The translations under genes were made by a program, and so were the position numbers. 64,000 nucleotides of DNA, from assembly GCF_014873765.1 (NCBI RefSeq), contig NZ_JADBGG010000023.1:1-64000 (forward strand), given 5' to 3'. This document shows positions 50,443 through 60,100 of the stretch, piece by piece; within the stretch, counting starts at the first letter, position 1, and every line of letters begins with the position of its first letter. The notes beneath the pieces were generated by a model that made no database searches, was not told the origin of the DNA, and worked only from the letters and a program-made list of their open reading frames with translations. Source of the stretch: Desulfomicrobium macestii (lineage in GTDB: Bacteria; Desulfobacterota; Desulfovibrionia; Desulfovibrionales; Desulfomicrobiaceae).

Positions 50443-53073
50443 TTATCGTGCCCGCGTGGTGCCGAATAACCAGCGTTGGCACACGGTCAGCACGGCTGGC
50501 AGGCCGACAAGCGTCATGACGCCGGAAAAGGCCAGAATGCCGAAGAGCAGTACGGCCGTGGTCTTGTAAGGCACGAGTTGGGCGACCATGAGGGGCAGAA
50601 AGCCCAGGGCTACGATCAGCACGTTGCGGGTGATGGCCAGGGCCGGTTCGCCGAAGACATGGGGCAAGGCCGCTCCCCAAGACCCGGTTTCTCGCTGCAG
50701 TTGGCGGGCCCGCTCCAGGAAATGGATGGCGAAATCCACTGCGATGCCCAGGCTGATGGCACTCAGGACGGCTACAGGCATGTCGTAGTCCTTGCCCACA
50801 AGTCCGGTCACGCCGTAGATGGCCCCGATTGTCAGGGTCAGGGGGAGCATGCACAGGGAGCCCCAGAGTACGGAGCGGAACAGGATGACCATCATAACAA
50901 AGACGATGACGAACGATCCGCCAAAGGAGGCGAGCATTTCCCAGAACATTGTCTCTTGGAAGTGGAGATTGACGTAGTGCAGTCCGGCCCAGCGAACCAG
51001 CAGGTCCGCCGGCGGCTGGTGGGTGGCGATGTAGGCGTTTGCCGCGCGCACGGTCTGTTCGGTCAGGGTGCTGTCGCCTCGCGGAAACTGGAGCATGATG
51101 TTGGCCTGCATGAAATCAGGGGTGACGAAATGCCACAGGTCGTGCGGCCGATGACTTTGCTGGTACTGCATGCAGCATTCGGCCACGCCCTGGATGGTTT
51201 CGGGGACGCGGTGGTTCTGGGGGGTGCCGTCGATCAGTTCCTGATGGACCTTGCGCACTATATCGGCCAGGGACGTGCTTTTGCCGATCAGTCCGGCCCC
51301 ATGCAGATGGGCCTGAAGGCCAGCCATGTATTCTAGTACGTCTGGACGTTTGAAAGGTTTGAGTCGTTCTTTTTCCAGTTCGAGGGCGGTTTTCAGTTCG
51401 TCAAGTACGGCGGATTTTGCTTCCGGGATTTTGGTCCGGCGGTTTTCGATCTGGCGAACGGCCAGATCCAGAAATCCTGCCATGGTTTCGGACTGGTTTG
51501 CCCATGCAGGCAGGCTGTCCGCGATGTCGCGGGCGATTCGAGGTGCGGCCGGATCGTTTTCAAATCCTGCGGCCACCTCCAGAAGGTGCGCCCTGATCCG
51601 GGCGACGTCATGCTCCGTCGGACTGCCCGCTTCCTTGCCCTCAAGCACCATATAGGCGGTATAGGTTCCGGCGAAATGACTGTTCAGGGCTGTGTCCGCC
51701 TGGCGGATGGGGTGACTTGTGCTGAACCGCTTGGCGTAGTTGTCGTTGACGTTGATCTGGGTCATGCCCCAGATGGCGACGCCGATCAGGGCGACCATCG
51801 CGGCCAGGACCAGCTTGGCCTGGTTGTGTGCGAATCGGCCGGTGGCGTGCAGAATGCGCGTCAACCGGGACACTTTCTCTCGCGCCCGGGCCGCCTGGCC
51901 AAAATTGGCCAACACGCGTTCCGGGATGAACATGACATAGGCGGGAATGAGCAGTACCGTGGCTGCCCAGGCGACCATGACTCCCAGAGCGACAAAAACC
52001 CCGAAAACTCTGGCCGGAGGAATGGAGGTGGTCACGAAAGACAGAAAACCGGCGGCCGTGGTCAGGGATGTGTAGAGGATAGGGGTGAACAGGCGACCCA
52101 TCACCTCCCGAATGGTCTGTCCGCGCCCTTTGGCCGGGGTGTAGGTTTCGAAAAAGTCGGACAGGACGTGTACTGAGTCGCAAATGGCGATGGGCATGAG
52201 GAAAATAGGCAGCATGGAGCTTAAGATATGTACCGGATGGCCGAAGGCGATCATCAACCCCAGGGCCGAGACCACGGCCACAGTGGCTACGATCATGGGC
52301 AGGAAGATCAATGCCGGCTTGCGGAAAAAGAAATAAAGGAGTCCGAAAATGACCGCCATGGTCAGTGGGGCGGCCACGGTCATCTGCGTGAACATCTCCA
52401 CGCCGATGGCGCATTCGGCCACCGGCAATCCGGCGATGTGGTACCGCTCTTCTCCGCCAAGTTCCGCTATCTTGCCTTGCAGTGCTTCATAAATCTTGTA
52501 GCTGAGCAGCTTGTCCGTCAACGGCAGATACAGGCACAGGGCCTTCCCGTCCTCGGAGATCATCTGTCCTTTGAGCAGCGGATTGGACAGGGCCTTGTCC
52601 CGGATGGCCAGGGCCTGCTCGCGCGTGGTCGGAGGGCGCGGCATGAGCCACTCAAAACGGATGGAACCCGGTCCGTTCTGGGCCATGTGTTCTGCCACGG
52701 ACGGCGCGATCATGTCCGCCTCGATCACGCCGGAATACAGGCCGGGTTTGTCTGGATTCTCCCAGCGCAGGGACGTGGCGAATTTGGTCAATTCGAACAC
52801 GCGACTCAGTGTCTCCGGGCTGAAAACTCCGTCCGGATGCCCTTCGTTGACGACCCCAATTACGATAGTTTCGCTTAAGGCGAATCGCGTCTTGCTTTCG
52901 TTGTGAAAGGTTCGCACCGGCGCGCTCTGTTCGAGCATGTTTTCCGGGTCGGTATCCATGGTGATCCAGGGAATAAATGCGCCCGTTGACAAAGTGAACA
53001 AGGTGATGGCCACGGCGATCCACCGATACCGGCGGATCGAAAATTCAATGATGCGGGATTTGAGTGTGAACAT
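50443..53073 (-). CDS. RND/MMPL-family transporter, module 2
   Basis: An 876-residue transporter with helix 1 near 15-35 (WIAVAITLFTLSTGAFIPW), two large periplasmic loops and two membrane bundles. The second bundle contains SLGIAVDFAIHFLERARQL, the proton-relay region. Compared with module 1 the second loop is longer and more charged. Start 53073 follows GAGGCTCCC. It lies directly behind the marR gene and its operator, so substrate-inducible expression is likely. Confidence 0.9.
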   Translation of the reverse strand: MFTLKSRIIEFSIRRYRWIAVAITLFTLSTGAFIPWITMDTDPENMLEQSAPVRTFHNESKTRFALSETIVIGVVNEGHPDGVFSPETLSRVFELTKFATSLRWENPDKPGLYSGVIEADMIAPSVAEHMAQNGPGSIRFEWLMPRPPTTREQALAIRDKALSNPLLKGQMISEDGKALCLYLPLTDKLLSYKIYEALQGKIAELGGEERYHIAGLPVAECAIGVEMFTQMTVAAPLTMAVIFGLLYFFFRKPALIFLPMIVATVAVVSALGLMIAFGHPVHILSSMLPIFLMPIAICDSVHVLSDFFETYTPAKGRGQTIREVMGRLFTPILYTSLTTAAGFLSFVTTSIPPARVFGVFVALGVMVAWAATVLLIPAYVMFIPERVLANFGQAARAREKVSRLTRILHATGRFAHNQAKLVLAAMVALIGVAIWGMTQINVNDNYAKRFSTSHPIRQADTALNSHFAGTYTAYMVLEGKEAGSPTEHDVARIRAHLLEVAAGFENDPAAPRIARDIADSLPAWANQSETMAGFLDLAVRQIENRRTKIPEAKSAVLDELKTALELEKERLKPFKRPDVLEYMAGLQAHLHGAGLIGKSTSLADIVRKVHQELIDGTPQNHRVPETIQGVAECCMQYQQSHRPHDLWHFVTPDFMQANIMLQFPRGDSTLTEQTVRAANAYIATHQPPADLLVRWAGLHYVNLHFQETMFWEMLASFGGSFVIVFVMMVILFRSVLWGSLCMLPLTLTIGAIYGVTGLVGKDYDMPVAVLSAISLGIAVDFAIHFLERARQLQRETGSWGAALPHVFGEPALAITRNVLIVALGFLPLMVAQLVPYKTTAVLLFGILAFSGVMTLVGLPAVLTVCQRWLFGTTRAR

Positions 53074-53089
53074 GGGAGCCTCGTTAAAA

Positions 53090-53104
53090 GTTAAGCTGCT
53101 TAAC
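53090..53104. promoter_or_regulatory. Probable MarR operator
   Basis: GTTAAGC-T-GCTTAAC is a perfect 7-1-7 palindrome 17 bp upstream of the RND start codon. A matching half-site GCTTAAC lies at 53610-53616 upstream of the marR start, next to a TTGACA-like -35 (minus strand). Both positions fit repression by the MarR protein. Confidence 0.65.
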
Positions 53105-53127
53105 AATAAGTGCAAAAAAAAATGGAT

Positions 53128-53598
53128 TCAGTCAGATCCTTTCAAACGCTTGTCAATGACATCGTCAATGGCTTCGAGCAGGACGGACAGGGTTGCTACC
53201 TGAGATAGGCTGAACGCACCCAGTCGAGATTTGAGACGGGCCAGATCCTGCCCGTGAAAGCGCTCGTGCGCGGCGAATCCTCTCCAGCCCAGTTCGGTAA
53301 GGGTCAGGATGAATTCCTTGTTGCTGTGCGGAGCCGGACTTTTGTCCACGAAACCTTTCTGCACGAGTCTTGAAACCATCTGCGAGGCCGCGCTCTTGGT
53401 CACTCCGAACCGCTTGGCCAGAGCCGTGACGTTGATTTCCGGCGTGTCGCCGACAGCTTCGATGATATGCGCCTCACGTGTGCTGATTTCCCCGTGCCCT
53501 TCAACCGGAATGGGCAGATTTTCGGCGTCGGCGTACTTGCGGGCCACGCGCACGAACTGGCGGATGGTGGTGAGGATGAATTCGTTCGTGTCGTTCAT
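53128..53598 (-). CDS. MarR-family transcription regulator
   Basis: A 156-residue winged-helix protein: dimerisation helices at both ends and a central DNA-binding part STREAHIIEAVGDTPEINVTAL, AKRFGVTKSAASQMVSRLVQKGFV and the wing SPAPHSNKEFILTLTELG. MarR proteins commonly repress an adjacent efflux pump until a hydrophobic ligand binds. Start 53598 (MNDTNEF) is preferred over the upstream ATG, which would lie over the putative operator. Confidence 0.9.
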   Translation of the reverse strand: MNDTNEFILTTIRQFVRVARKYADAENLPIPVEGHGEISTREAHIIEAVGDTPEINVTALAKRFGVTKSAASQMVSRLVQKGFVDKSPAPHSNKEFILTLTELGWRGFAAHERFHGQDLARLKSRLGAFSLSQVATLSVLLEAIDDVIDKRLKGSD

Positions 53599-53747
53599 GA
53601 AATTTTTGTAAACATGCTTAACTATTTTTGTCAAGCAGCATGCGCCAAAAAAAAATGATTTGTAGCTGAAGAGTCGTGGTGTGAATGGAAACAGTGCAGA
53701 ATGTTAATCGGACTGGGTGTGGACTGCTCGCTAGGTTCGGCGGTGCG

Positions 53748-53777
53748 CCGGTTCGTGCCCGCGTGGACACGAACCGG
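53748..53777 (-). terminator. Terminator-like hairpin after the DUF4198 gene
   Basis: CCGGTTCGTG and CACGAACCGG form a perfect 10-bp stem 15 bp after the DUF4198 stop on the minus strand. There is no strong U tract. Confidence 0.5.
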
Positions 53778-53791
53778 GCTGTTTGGAGGGG

Positions 53792-54673
53792 CTATTTGAC
53801 GGTGAAGGTCAGGCTGGCGCCGTGGTAGACTTGATCGGCCTTGCCTGCGAGATCTTTCATGGGGCCGTCGGCAGTGACGTCATCCTTGTGGTTGACGTTG
53901 ATCATCCACTGGCCGGAGCTTTGCACCCGGAACTGAGCCTTGCCGTTCATGAGATAGGAGAACAGCGTGAATCCATCGCTTTGGCCAAAGCTCTGGGAAT
54001 GGGCCGTGACGAACTCCATGCTTTTGGCCGAGACCGTCAGGGGTTGGCCGTAAAAGAGCACATCCACTTCGACCAGATCGCCGACATGCAGGTTGCTCAA
54101 ATCCGTACGGGGGATGATTTCCAGACCGTGGCCCAAGGGAGCCGGGTTGGTCCATGCACCCACGGTCAGATACGATTTGGCGAAGGCTTGGTATTTGACG
54201 GACATGAGCACCTTGTCGATGTCCTTGATGGCGTCACGCGGCTTCATCTGCAAGCGTTCCTTGCCGTTTTTGTCGATGTACTGGGTGAAGAAGGACGGGG
54301 TGGACACTGCGGACACCTGATAAACGCCCTGGACAGCTTCCTTCTTCAAGGCGATTTTCTGCAGGGCCATGTCAGCGGCGGTTACGTCGAAGCTGTTCGT
54401 GCTGTGCACGGTTTCCGCTGGTTTGGCTTCGGGCATGCGCAGGGCGGTCTTGCCCATGGCCGGATCAATCAGGTCAAACGATTCCAGGGCAATATGGCCG
54501 TCCTTGGAGCTTAAAATGTCATCCATGGGCAGGGCGTGTCCCCAGCCCAGGGAAACCATGGCGTGGTGTGCTCCGTGGGCGTGTGATTCAAAGACGTTGA
54601 CCCAGATGGAGTGGGCCTGGGCCGAAGTGGCCAGCAGGGCCGTGAAGCAAAGGGCGAGTAGTATTTTCTTCAT
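53792..54673 (-). CDS. DUF4198-family periplasmic protein
   Basis: A 293-residue exported protein: signal peptide (ILLALCFTALLATSAQA), then the conserved mature N-terminus AHSIWVNVFESHAHG, with a His exposed right after the cleavage site, and beta-sandwich repeats (LHVGDLVEVDVLFYGQPL, GQWMINVNHKDDV, YHGASLTFTVK). DUF4198 proteins accompany TonB receptors and nickel or cobalt transporters and are thought to bind metal. It is the second gene after the FyuA-like receptor. Confidence 0.88.
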   Translation of the reverse strand: MKKILLALCFTALLATSAQAHSIWVNVFESHAHGAHHAMVSLGWGHALPMDDILSSKDGHIALESFDLIDPAMGKTALRMPEAKPAETVHSTNSFDVTAADMALQKIALKKEAVQGVYQVSAVSTPSFFTQYIDKNGKERLQMKPRDAIKDIDKVLMSVKYQAFAKSYLTVGAWTNPAPLGHGLEIIPRTDLSNLHVGDLVEVDVLFYGQPLTVSAKSMEFVTAHSQSFGQSDGFTLFSYLMNGKAQFRVQSSGQWMINVNHKDDVTADGPMKDLAGKADQVYHGASLTFTVK

Positions 54674-54801
54674 GCCTTGTTTCCTTGGTTTTTATGCGGC
54701 TGATGTTGCCCCCCCCCATTTTAGGAGGGGGAGTGAAAGGGCTCGATCATTCATTCGTCATGCCGGGCTTGAAACGTCTGGCATGTCCGCGGCCGTTTTC
54801 A

Positions 54802-56970
54802 TTAGAAGTAATATGTCGTCCCGATACCGAAAGAGCGTGGGTCGCCGTAGGAGATCAGGCCGACCATGGAGTTGGACATGAACATGCTGACATACTCCTC
54901 GTCGGTCAGGTTACGGCCGTAGACGTAGAAGTCCCAGTCATCGAGCCGGTAACCGATCTTGGCGTCGACCAGGGTATAGCCGTCCTCTTTGGCGAAACCC
55001 TTGTTGGCGTCGTCGTAGAAATACTGCTTGCCGAAATTCCTGACATCGGCGCGGCCGTAGAAGCCGCTCGGATGGGTGTAGGCCACGCCGGCACGCAGGG
55101 AATGGGTGGGAGTCATTTCGATGTTCTTGCCGTCATAGTTGCCGCTGCCGTAATCGTAGTCGTCATATTCGGCCTCGATAAGGCCCAGGGCGGTGCTCAG
55201 TTCCAGTCCGTCCAGAGGCCGGTAGGTCGCTTCAAGTTCAACACCCTGAGAGTGGGCCTTCTTGGCGTTGTCCGTGACGTACATGGTACCGATGGCCTTG
55301 TAGACATGAACGTCTTCGATATCCATGTAGAAGATGGAGGCTGCTACGGAAGCGCGTTCGAATGAGCCCTTTATGCCCCATTCGTAGTTGGAGGAGATTT
55401 GGGGTTCAAAGCTGTTTTCCTCAACGCCGCCAGCCTGGGCAAAATAGTTGAACCCGCCGGGCATATAGCCTTTGGAGTAGGAAACAAAGGTGCTCCAATC
55501 GTCGGCAAACTGCCAGGAGAAGGCCGCCTTGGGCAGGAAGGCGTACCACGCCTTGTCGGCTTTGAAGTCGAACATGGATGGTCCGGACACGCCGACTGGC
55601 AGGTAGTACACGGACATGTCGATTTCCTTTTCGATGCGCTGGTAGCGCCCGCCCAGAGTCAACTCGAACTGTTCGGCAAAGGGGATCATGACCTGCCCGA
55701 AGGCGGCCAGCGTAGTGGCGTCCGTCTCGGATTCGGCATTCATTTCGAAATTGCCGAAGCCCGTCGGAAACTGCATGCCGTATGGGCCCTGGTCGCGGGT
55801 CTCGGTGTCGAAGTAAACGCCGGCCACCCAGCGGAACCCTTCGTCATTGGTGCTGGACAGGCGCAGTTCCTGGCTCCAGTTCTCTACCTCCGTGTCGTCG
55901 AACTGGGTCAGTCCGGTGAAGAGCGGATCGTTGCCGAAGTCCGCGTCATATGTGCCGTCATATTCCAGAAGTTTATGCGTGGTCACCGAATCCAGGTTCA
56001 CGGTACCGAAATCATAGCTCAAGGCCAGGCTCTGGGCATTGTTTTCCGTGATTTGTCTGGTTCGTGCGTCCATGTCGACGTGTTCGGCATCGTCTCTGGA
56101 GAAATCGCTCAGCCTCGGCCCTCCCAGCAGTCCGTAACCGTCGATCCCGTATGTTCTTGTGTATTCGTTGGTCAGTGAGATCCTGGCCGTGAATTTATCC
56201 GTGGGCATCATGGTCAGGTTGAGGTTGACGCGGCGATCGTCTTCCTTGTTGAACTCGTCGTCCCGTTCGGGGTTGTCATTTTCTATCCAGCCGTCGTCCT
56301 GGCTGTACTGACCGTTCAAGCCGAGATAGAGTTTGTCGTCGATCAGGGCTCCATTGGTATTGAAAACGCCACTCATGTGGTTCTCACTGCCGTATTCGGT
56401 ACCGATCTTGCCATGCCAATCGTTGTCCGGCTTCTTGGTCACGATGTTGATGACCGCGCCGATGGCGTCCTTGCCGTACAGGGTGCCCTGGGGGCCGCGC
56501 AGAACCTCGACTCGCTCCGCATTGGCCAGGGAAGCGTCAAATCCTTCGCGTCCGCTGTGCGCCACGCCGTCGATGTAGATGACCACGGGGTTGTTGTTGG
56601 TGAACATGGACGGGTTCAGGCCACGAAAATTGACGGCATTGCCGTGGGCGCTTGAACTGGCCGTCATGTTGGGAATCTCGCGGATGAGATCAGGCACGCT
56701 TTTGATGCCCTTTTCTTCCAGCATGACCTCGTCGATGACGGTGATGCTCTGGGGCACCTTGACCAGATCCTCTTCCATCTTGTTGGCCGTGACCGTGATT
56801 TTTTCTATGGTCACGGGTTCTTTGGCCGCGCTGGAGTTGGTGTCTCCGGCCCAGGCTCCAGAGCAGGTCAGTACCGCAGCCAGGACCAGGGGTAGCAGGC
56901 GTGTGCCCAAGCCGGGCCAGCCGCTTGGCGTCTGGGTCTGCTGGGGATTTATAAACGGGAACTCGAACAT
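54802..56970 (-). CDS. TonB-dependent receptor, FyuA-like (second)
   Basis: A 722-residue receptor: signal sequence (LLPLVLAAVLTCSGAWA), TonB box EKITVTANKMEE, plug with VPQSITVIDEVML, NFRGLNPSMFTNNNPVVIYIDG, VLRGPQGTLYGKDAIGAVIN, a barrel with FVSYSKGYMPGGFNYF and DNAKKAHSQGVELEATYR, and terminal F (GIGTTYYF). It has the same build as the receptor at 43170. Start 56970 follows GGAGGATCACC. It likely imports a metal chelate with the downstream DUF4198 protein and the upstream ABC systems. Confidence 0.92.
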   Translation of the reverse strand: MFEFPFINPQQTQTPSGWPGLGTRLLPLVLAAVLTCSGAWAGDTNSSAAKEPVTIEKITVTANKMEEDLVKVPQSITVIDEVMLEEKGIKSVPDLIREIPNMTASSSAHGNAVNFRGLNPSMFTNNNPVVIYIDGVAHSGREGFDASLANAERVEVLRGPQGTLYGKDAIGAVINIVTKKPDNDWHGKIGTEYGSENHMSGVFNTNGALIDDKLYLGLNGQYSQDDGWIENDNPERDDEFNKEDDRRVNLNLTMMPTDKFTARISLTNEYTRTYGIDGYGLLGGPRLSDFSRDDAEHVDMDARTRQITENNAQSLALSYDFGTVNLDSVTTHKLLEYDGTYDADFGNDPLFTGLTQFDDTEVENWSQELRLSSTNDEGFRWVAGVYFDTETRDQGPYGMQFPTGFGNFEMNAESETDATTLAAFGQVMIPFAEQFELTLGGRYQRIEKEIDMSVYYLPVGVSGPSMFDFKADKAWYAFLPKAAFSWQFADDWSTFVSYSKGYMPGGFNYFAQAGGVEENSFEPQISSNYEWGIKGSFERASVAASIFYMDIEDVHVYKAIGTMYVTDNAKKAHSQGVELEATYRPLDGLELSTALGLIEAEYDDYDYGSGNYDGKNIEMTPTHSLRAGVAYTHPSGFYGRADVRNFGKQYFYDDANKGFAKEDGYTLVDAKIGYRLDDWDFYVYGRNLTDEEYVSMFMSNSMVGLISYGDPRSFGIGTTYYF

Positions 56971-57151
56971 GGTGATCCTCCGTACGGGTGTATTTCGGAA
57001 CTGACATTGTTCAAGTCCTCTAACTTCTCCACCCCAAACGGGAATAATTTTACCCCGGCCGGGAAAGGGTCGTGGTTGACTCTTATCCGCCCTTCGTTTT
57101 GGCGGATTCTCATCTGCCAAGGTCGAGGCTGCGGCGGTGAATGGAAAGAAT

Positions 57152-57187
57152 GCAGTCCCGACCGGAAAAATATTCGGCCGGGACTGC
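57152..57187 (-). terminator. Intrinsic terminator after the ABC-2/M1-like gene
   Basis: GCAGTCCCGGCCG and CGGTCGGGACTGC (minus strand) form a 13-bp stem with one G-U-type pair, followed by ATTCTTTCC, 6 bp after the stop. It separates the ABC operon from the receptor gene. Confidence 0.75.
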
Positions 57188-57192
57188 GGTTT

Positions 57193-60100
57193 TCATCGGG
57201 TACGACCGGACGCCATGTTGTCCTTGGGCTCTCGTTCGTAGGCCGGCCAATCGTCGAGCATGAGGGTGGAAGCGGCCGGGGATGTCGGTACGTCTGTCCA
57301 GACAAGACGGCCGTTCTTCGTGCTGATGCCGCGCGGAACCGGTTTGGCATCCTGAGTCTGCCAACCGCCGCCTTGCCACGTCCAGCGTTCACCTCCGGTC
57401 CCGTCGTCCTGGACATGAAGGTCCACGGCGCTCGGCGGCCCGAGATAGCGCTTGGCGTCGTCTTCTCCAAACATTCCGGCCAGAGATCCGGCAATGTCGC
57501 CGCTTCGGCGCACGGACTCAGCCAACGCCTCGATGTCTTGCGGGGACAGCCTGGATGCCCATTGCATGGCCGCCAGGGAGGCATAGTCGGCACCCCATTT
57601 ATCGTGCACGGCCAGTGCCAGCGGTCCGACCGGGTTTTCGGCTCCGGCCAGGGCTTTGGTGGTGCTCTGGGCCCCGCGTGACAGGAGGGCGAGCAGGGCT
57701 TCGGTGCCATCCGTTTCCGCAACGCACAGAAGACCGATGGCACCGGCCAGCCCATCGCCGATCCAGAGGCCGCCCTCACCTTCGCGCAGATCCGAGGCAT
57801 CGCCGATCGCGCGTCTGGCCAGGGCGGCGGCGATGTCGGCGCGCCGGGCCAGGCGGCCGGTTCCCGTGTCGGCGACATCCCAGTGGGGCTCTTCGGCCAG
57901 CAGGAGCATGGTTCCGGCTACAGCAGCGTCGCCGGAACCTGTAGGCAAGCCTCGCGGCCATTGGGCCACGGTGTCTATGATCGGTGCTCGGCCCAGGCGG
58001 CGGGCGACGCAGACACTCATGGCCGAAAGGTCCTGGGCGATGGCCAGTGCGTCCTGGCCGCGGGCATTGTCGTGAACCAGGGTCACTCCATCCACCTGGG
58101 TTCGTCGGGCATTTGGGAATGTCTGTGCGGCAAAATCGAGCAGACCATCAAGCTGGCCGTGGCGGATGTCGGCTTCGCGTCCTTTGATTTCGACCCGCCA
58201 GATCCACTGCCCGGTCGGCGCGGCAGCGGCATGCGCCAGGGAGGCTCCATAGAACGGCAGTGTGAATTCTTTCGGCAGGCCCAGGCGGGAACGGTCCGCC
58301 GCCGTACGGATGACCCGCTTTGCATCGAACCCCAGGCGGGGCATGACGTCTGCGGCCCGCAGCCAGAACGAATCGCCGACCAGCCAGGACGGCTGCGCCA
58401 GATCGCTGTGGCCGCCCGTGTTCCATCCCGAGGCGGGCAGACGCCAGGAGAGATCAATCGTGCATCCTGTACTCCGGCCATTTGGCAGGGGAAGGGCAAG
58501 ATGGTCGTCGTCCACCGTGGCTGTGACGTTTAGCCCATCGACCTGCGCACCAAGCAGTTCAAAGCCGGTCGGCAGCAGGGCGTGAATTTCCTCTCCGGCG
58601 GCGCTTACGCCTTCCAGCCGCCACTGACCATGCAGTTCCCCCGCCTCCGGCACAATGGTGAGGACGACCTCTCCGCCCTGCACCGAGAAATTCCCCTGGC
58701 GCGACAGCCATCGGGACTCCCAGGTTGCGTCCTTGGCCAGGCGCTGCTCCTCGGTTTCGTAGCCTCCCTCGGTTACGTAGCGTTGGTGCAGCCAGATCGA
58801 GCAGCCAGCCAAGGCGATCATGCCGACAACCACGGCCATTCCGGGCCGTCCAAGCAGACCTGCACGGAATTGACGCATCCTGGGCCGCCATCCTTCGTCG
58901 GTTCCACGTCGGTTGACGGCAGCCGCCAGGGCAATGATCGTGATGATGAGCGCGAGCTTGAAACTGTTGATCGCCAGAATTTTTTCGATCCAGACCGAGA
59001 AACCGGTCAGGCCCGAGAGGGCAATGTCGACGCCGCGACCTATCTGCCAGGGCGGGTAATTGACCAGCCCTACCTCGAAATTGACCACCATGATGAAGGC
59101 GGCCAGGATCGCGGCCGCATGGGCGGTTCCCGGATGGCGGATCACGGCGTGCAGGAGCAGGGTGATGGCGGCCATTTCCAGGATGGCGGGCAGTAGCACC
59201 ATCATCTGATGGAGTACCGGCAGCATGAGCGAGATGCCCTGTGTGGTGAGCAGGCCCGTGATGATCGCGCCAACGGCCGGAATGAGTGAACAGATGACAG
59301 CGATGGCCAGGGAGGCGACGGCGCGTCCGGTCAGTCGCACCGAATCCGGTGCCGGGGCGGCATCGAACATTTCGGACAGTCCTGGCTGTTCGTCGCGGCG
59401 GGCTGCCATGCCGACCATGGCCGCGACCATGAAGACGACGATCAGGTAGAAGGTGCGAAGCAGAACCGGAGACACATATTCGGTCCGCGCGACCATGGGG
59501 CCATAGGCGTGGTGGACGCCGTGGGCGAATCCTGCCGCGACCGCCAGCAGGACAAGAAATCCCATGGCGATCCACAGACCGCGGCTGGCGATGATCTGTC
59601 GGATCTGCCAGCGGGATTCGGCGATCACGGCCCGACACCAAGAGGTCGTAACAGTGGGGCAGGGCTGGGCGTCGGGGATGGCAATGGGGAGGCGGGTACG
59701 ATTGTTCCGGCGCGGGGATGGATGTTGCACGCCTCGCCCAAGTATCAGCGATTCCCTTGTTGTCCGGATGATGGAGATTGCCAGGAACGCCAGAGGTACT
59801 GCTCCCCAGATCAGTCGGTTCCATAGCAGAGCCGGCGTCAGTGCCAGCAAGGCGGTGCTTTTCTGGTGCGGTGTCCATTGGTCCACCACTTGATGCTCGG
59901 CCTCTGCAAAGCCCGAAGGATCAAGGATCGTCACCAGAAAAGGGTCGGCATGCCCTTCTTTGAAGACGATCATGGAGACCATCCAGAAGGCCATGAGCAG
60001 GGCGGCCACTGCAAAGGGCCCGCCGACGCCTCGGGTGCGCAGTGCGGCCACGAAGTACAGGGCACCAGCTCCGGCCGCCAGCGGCAAGGTGAAAACGAGC

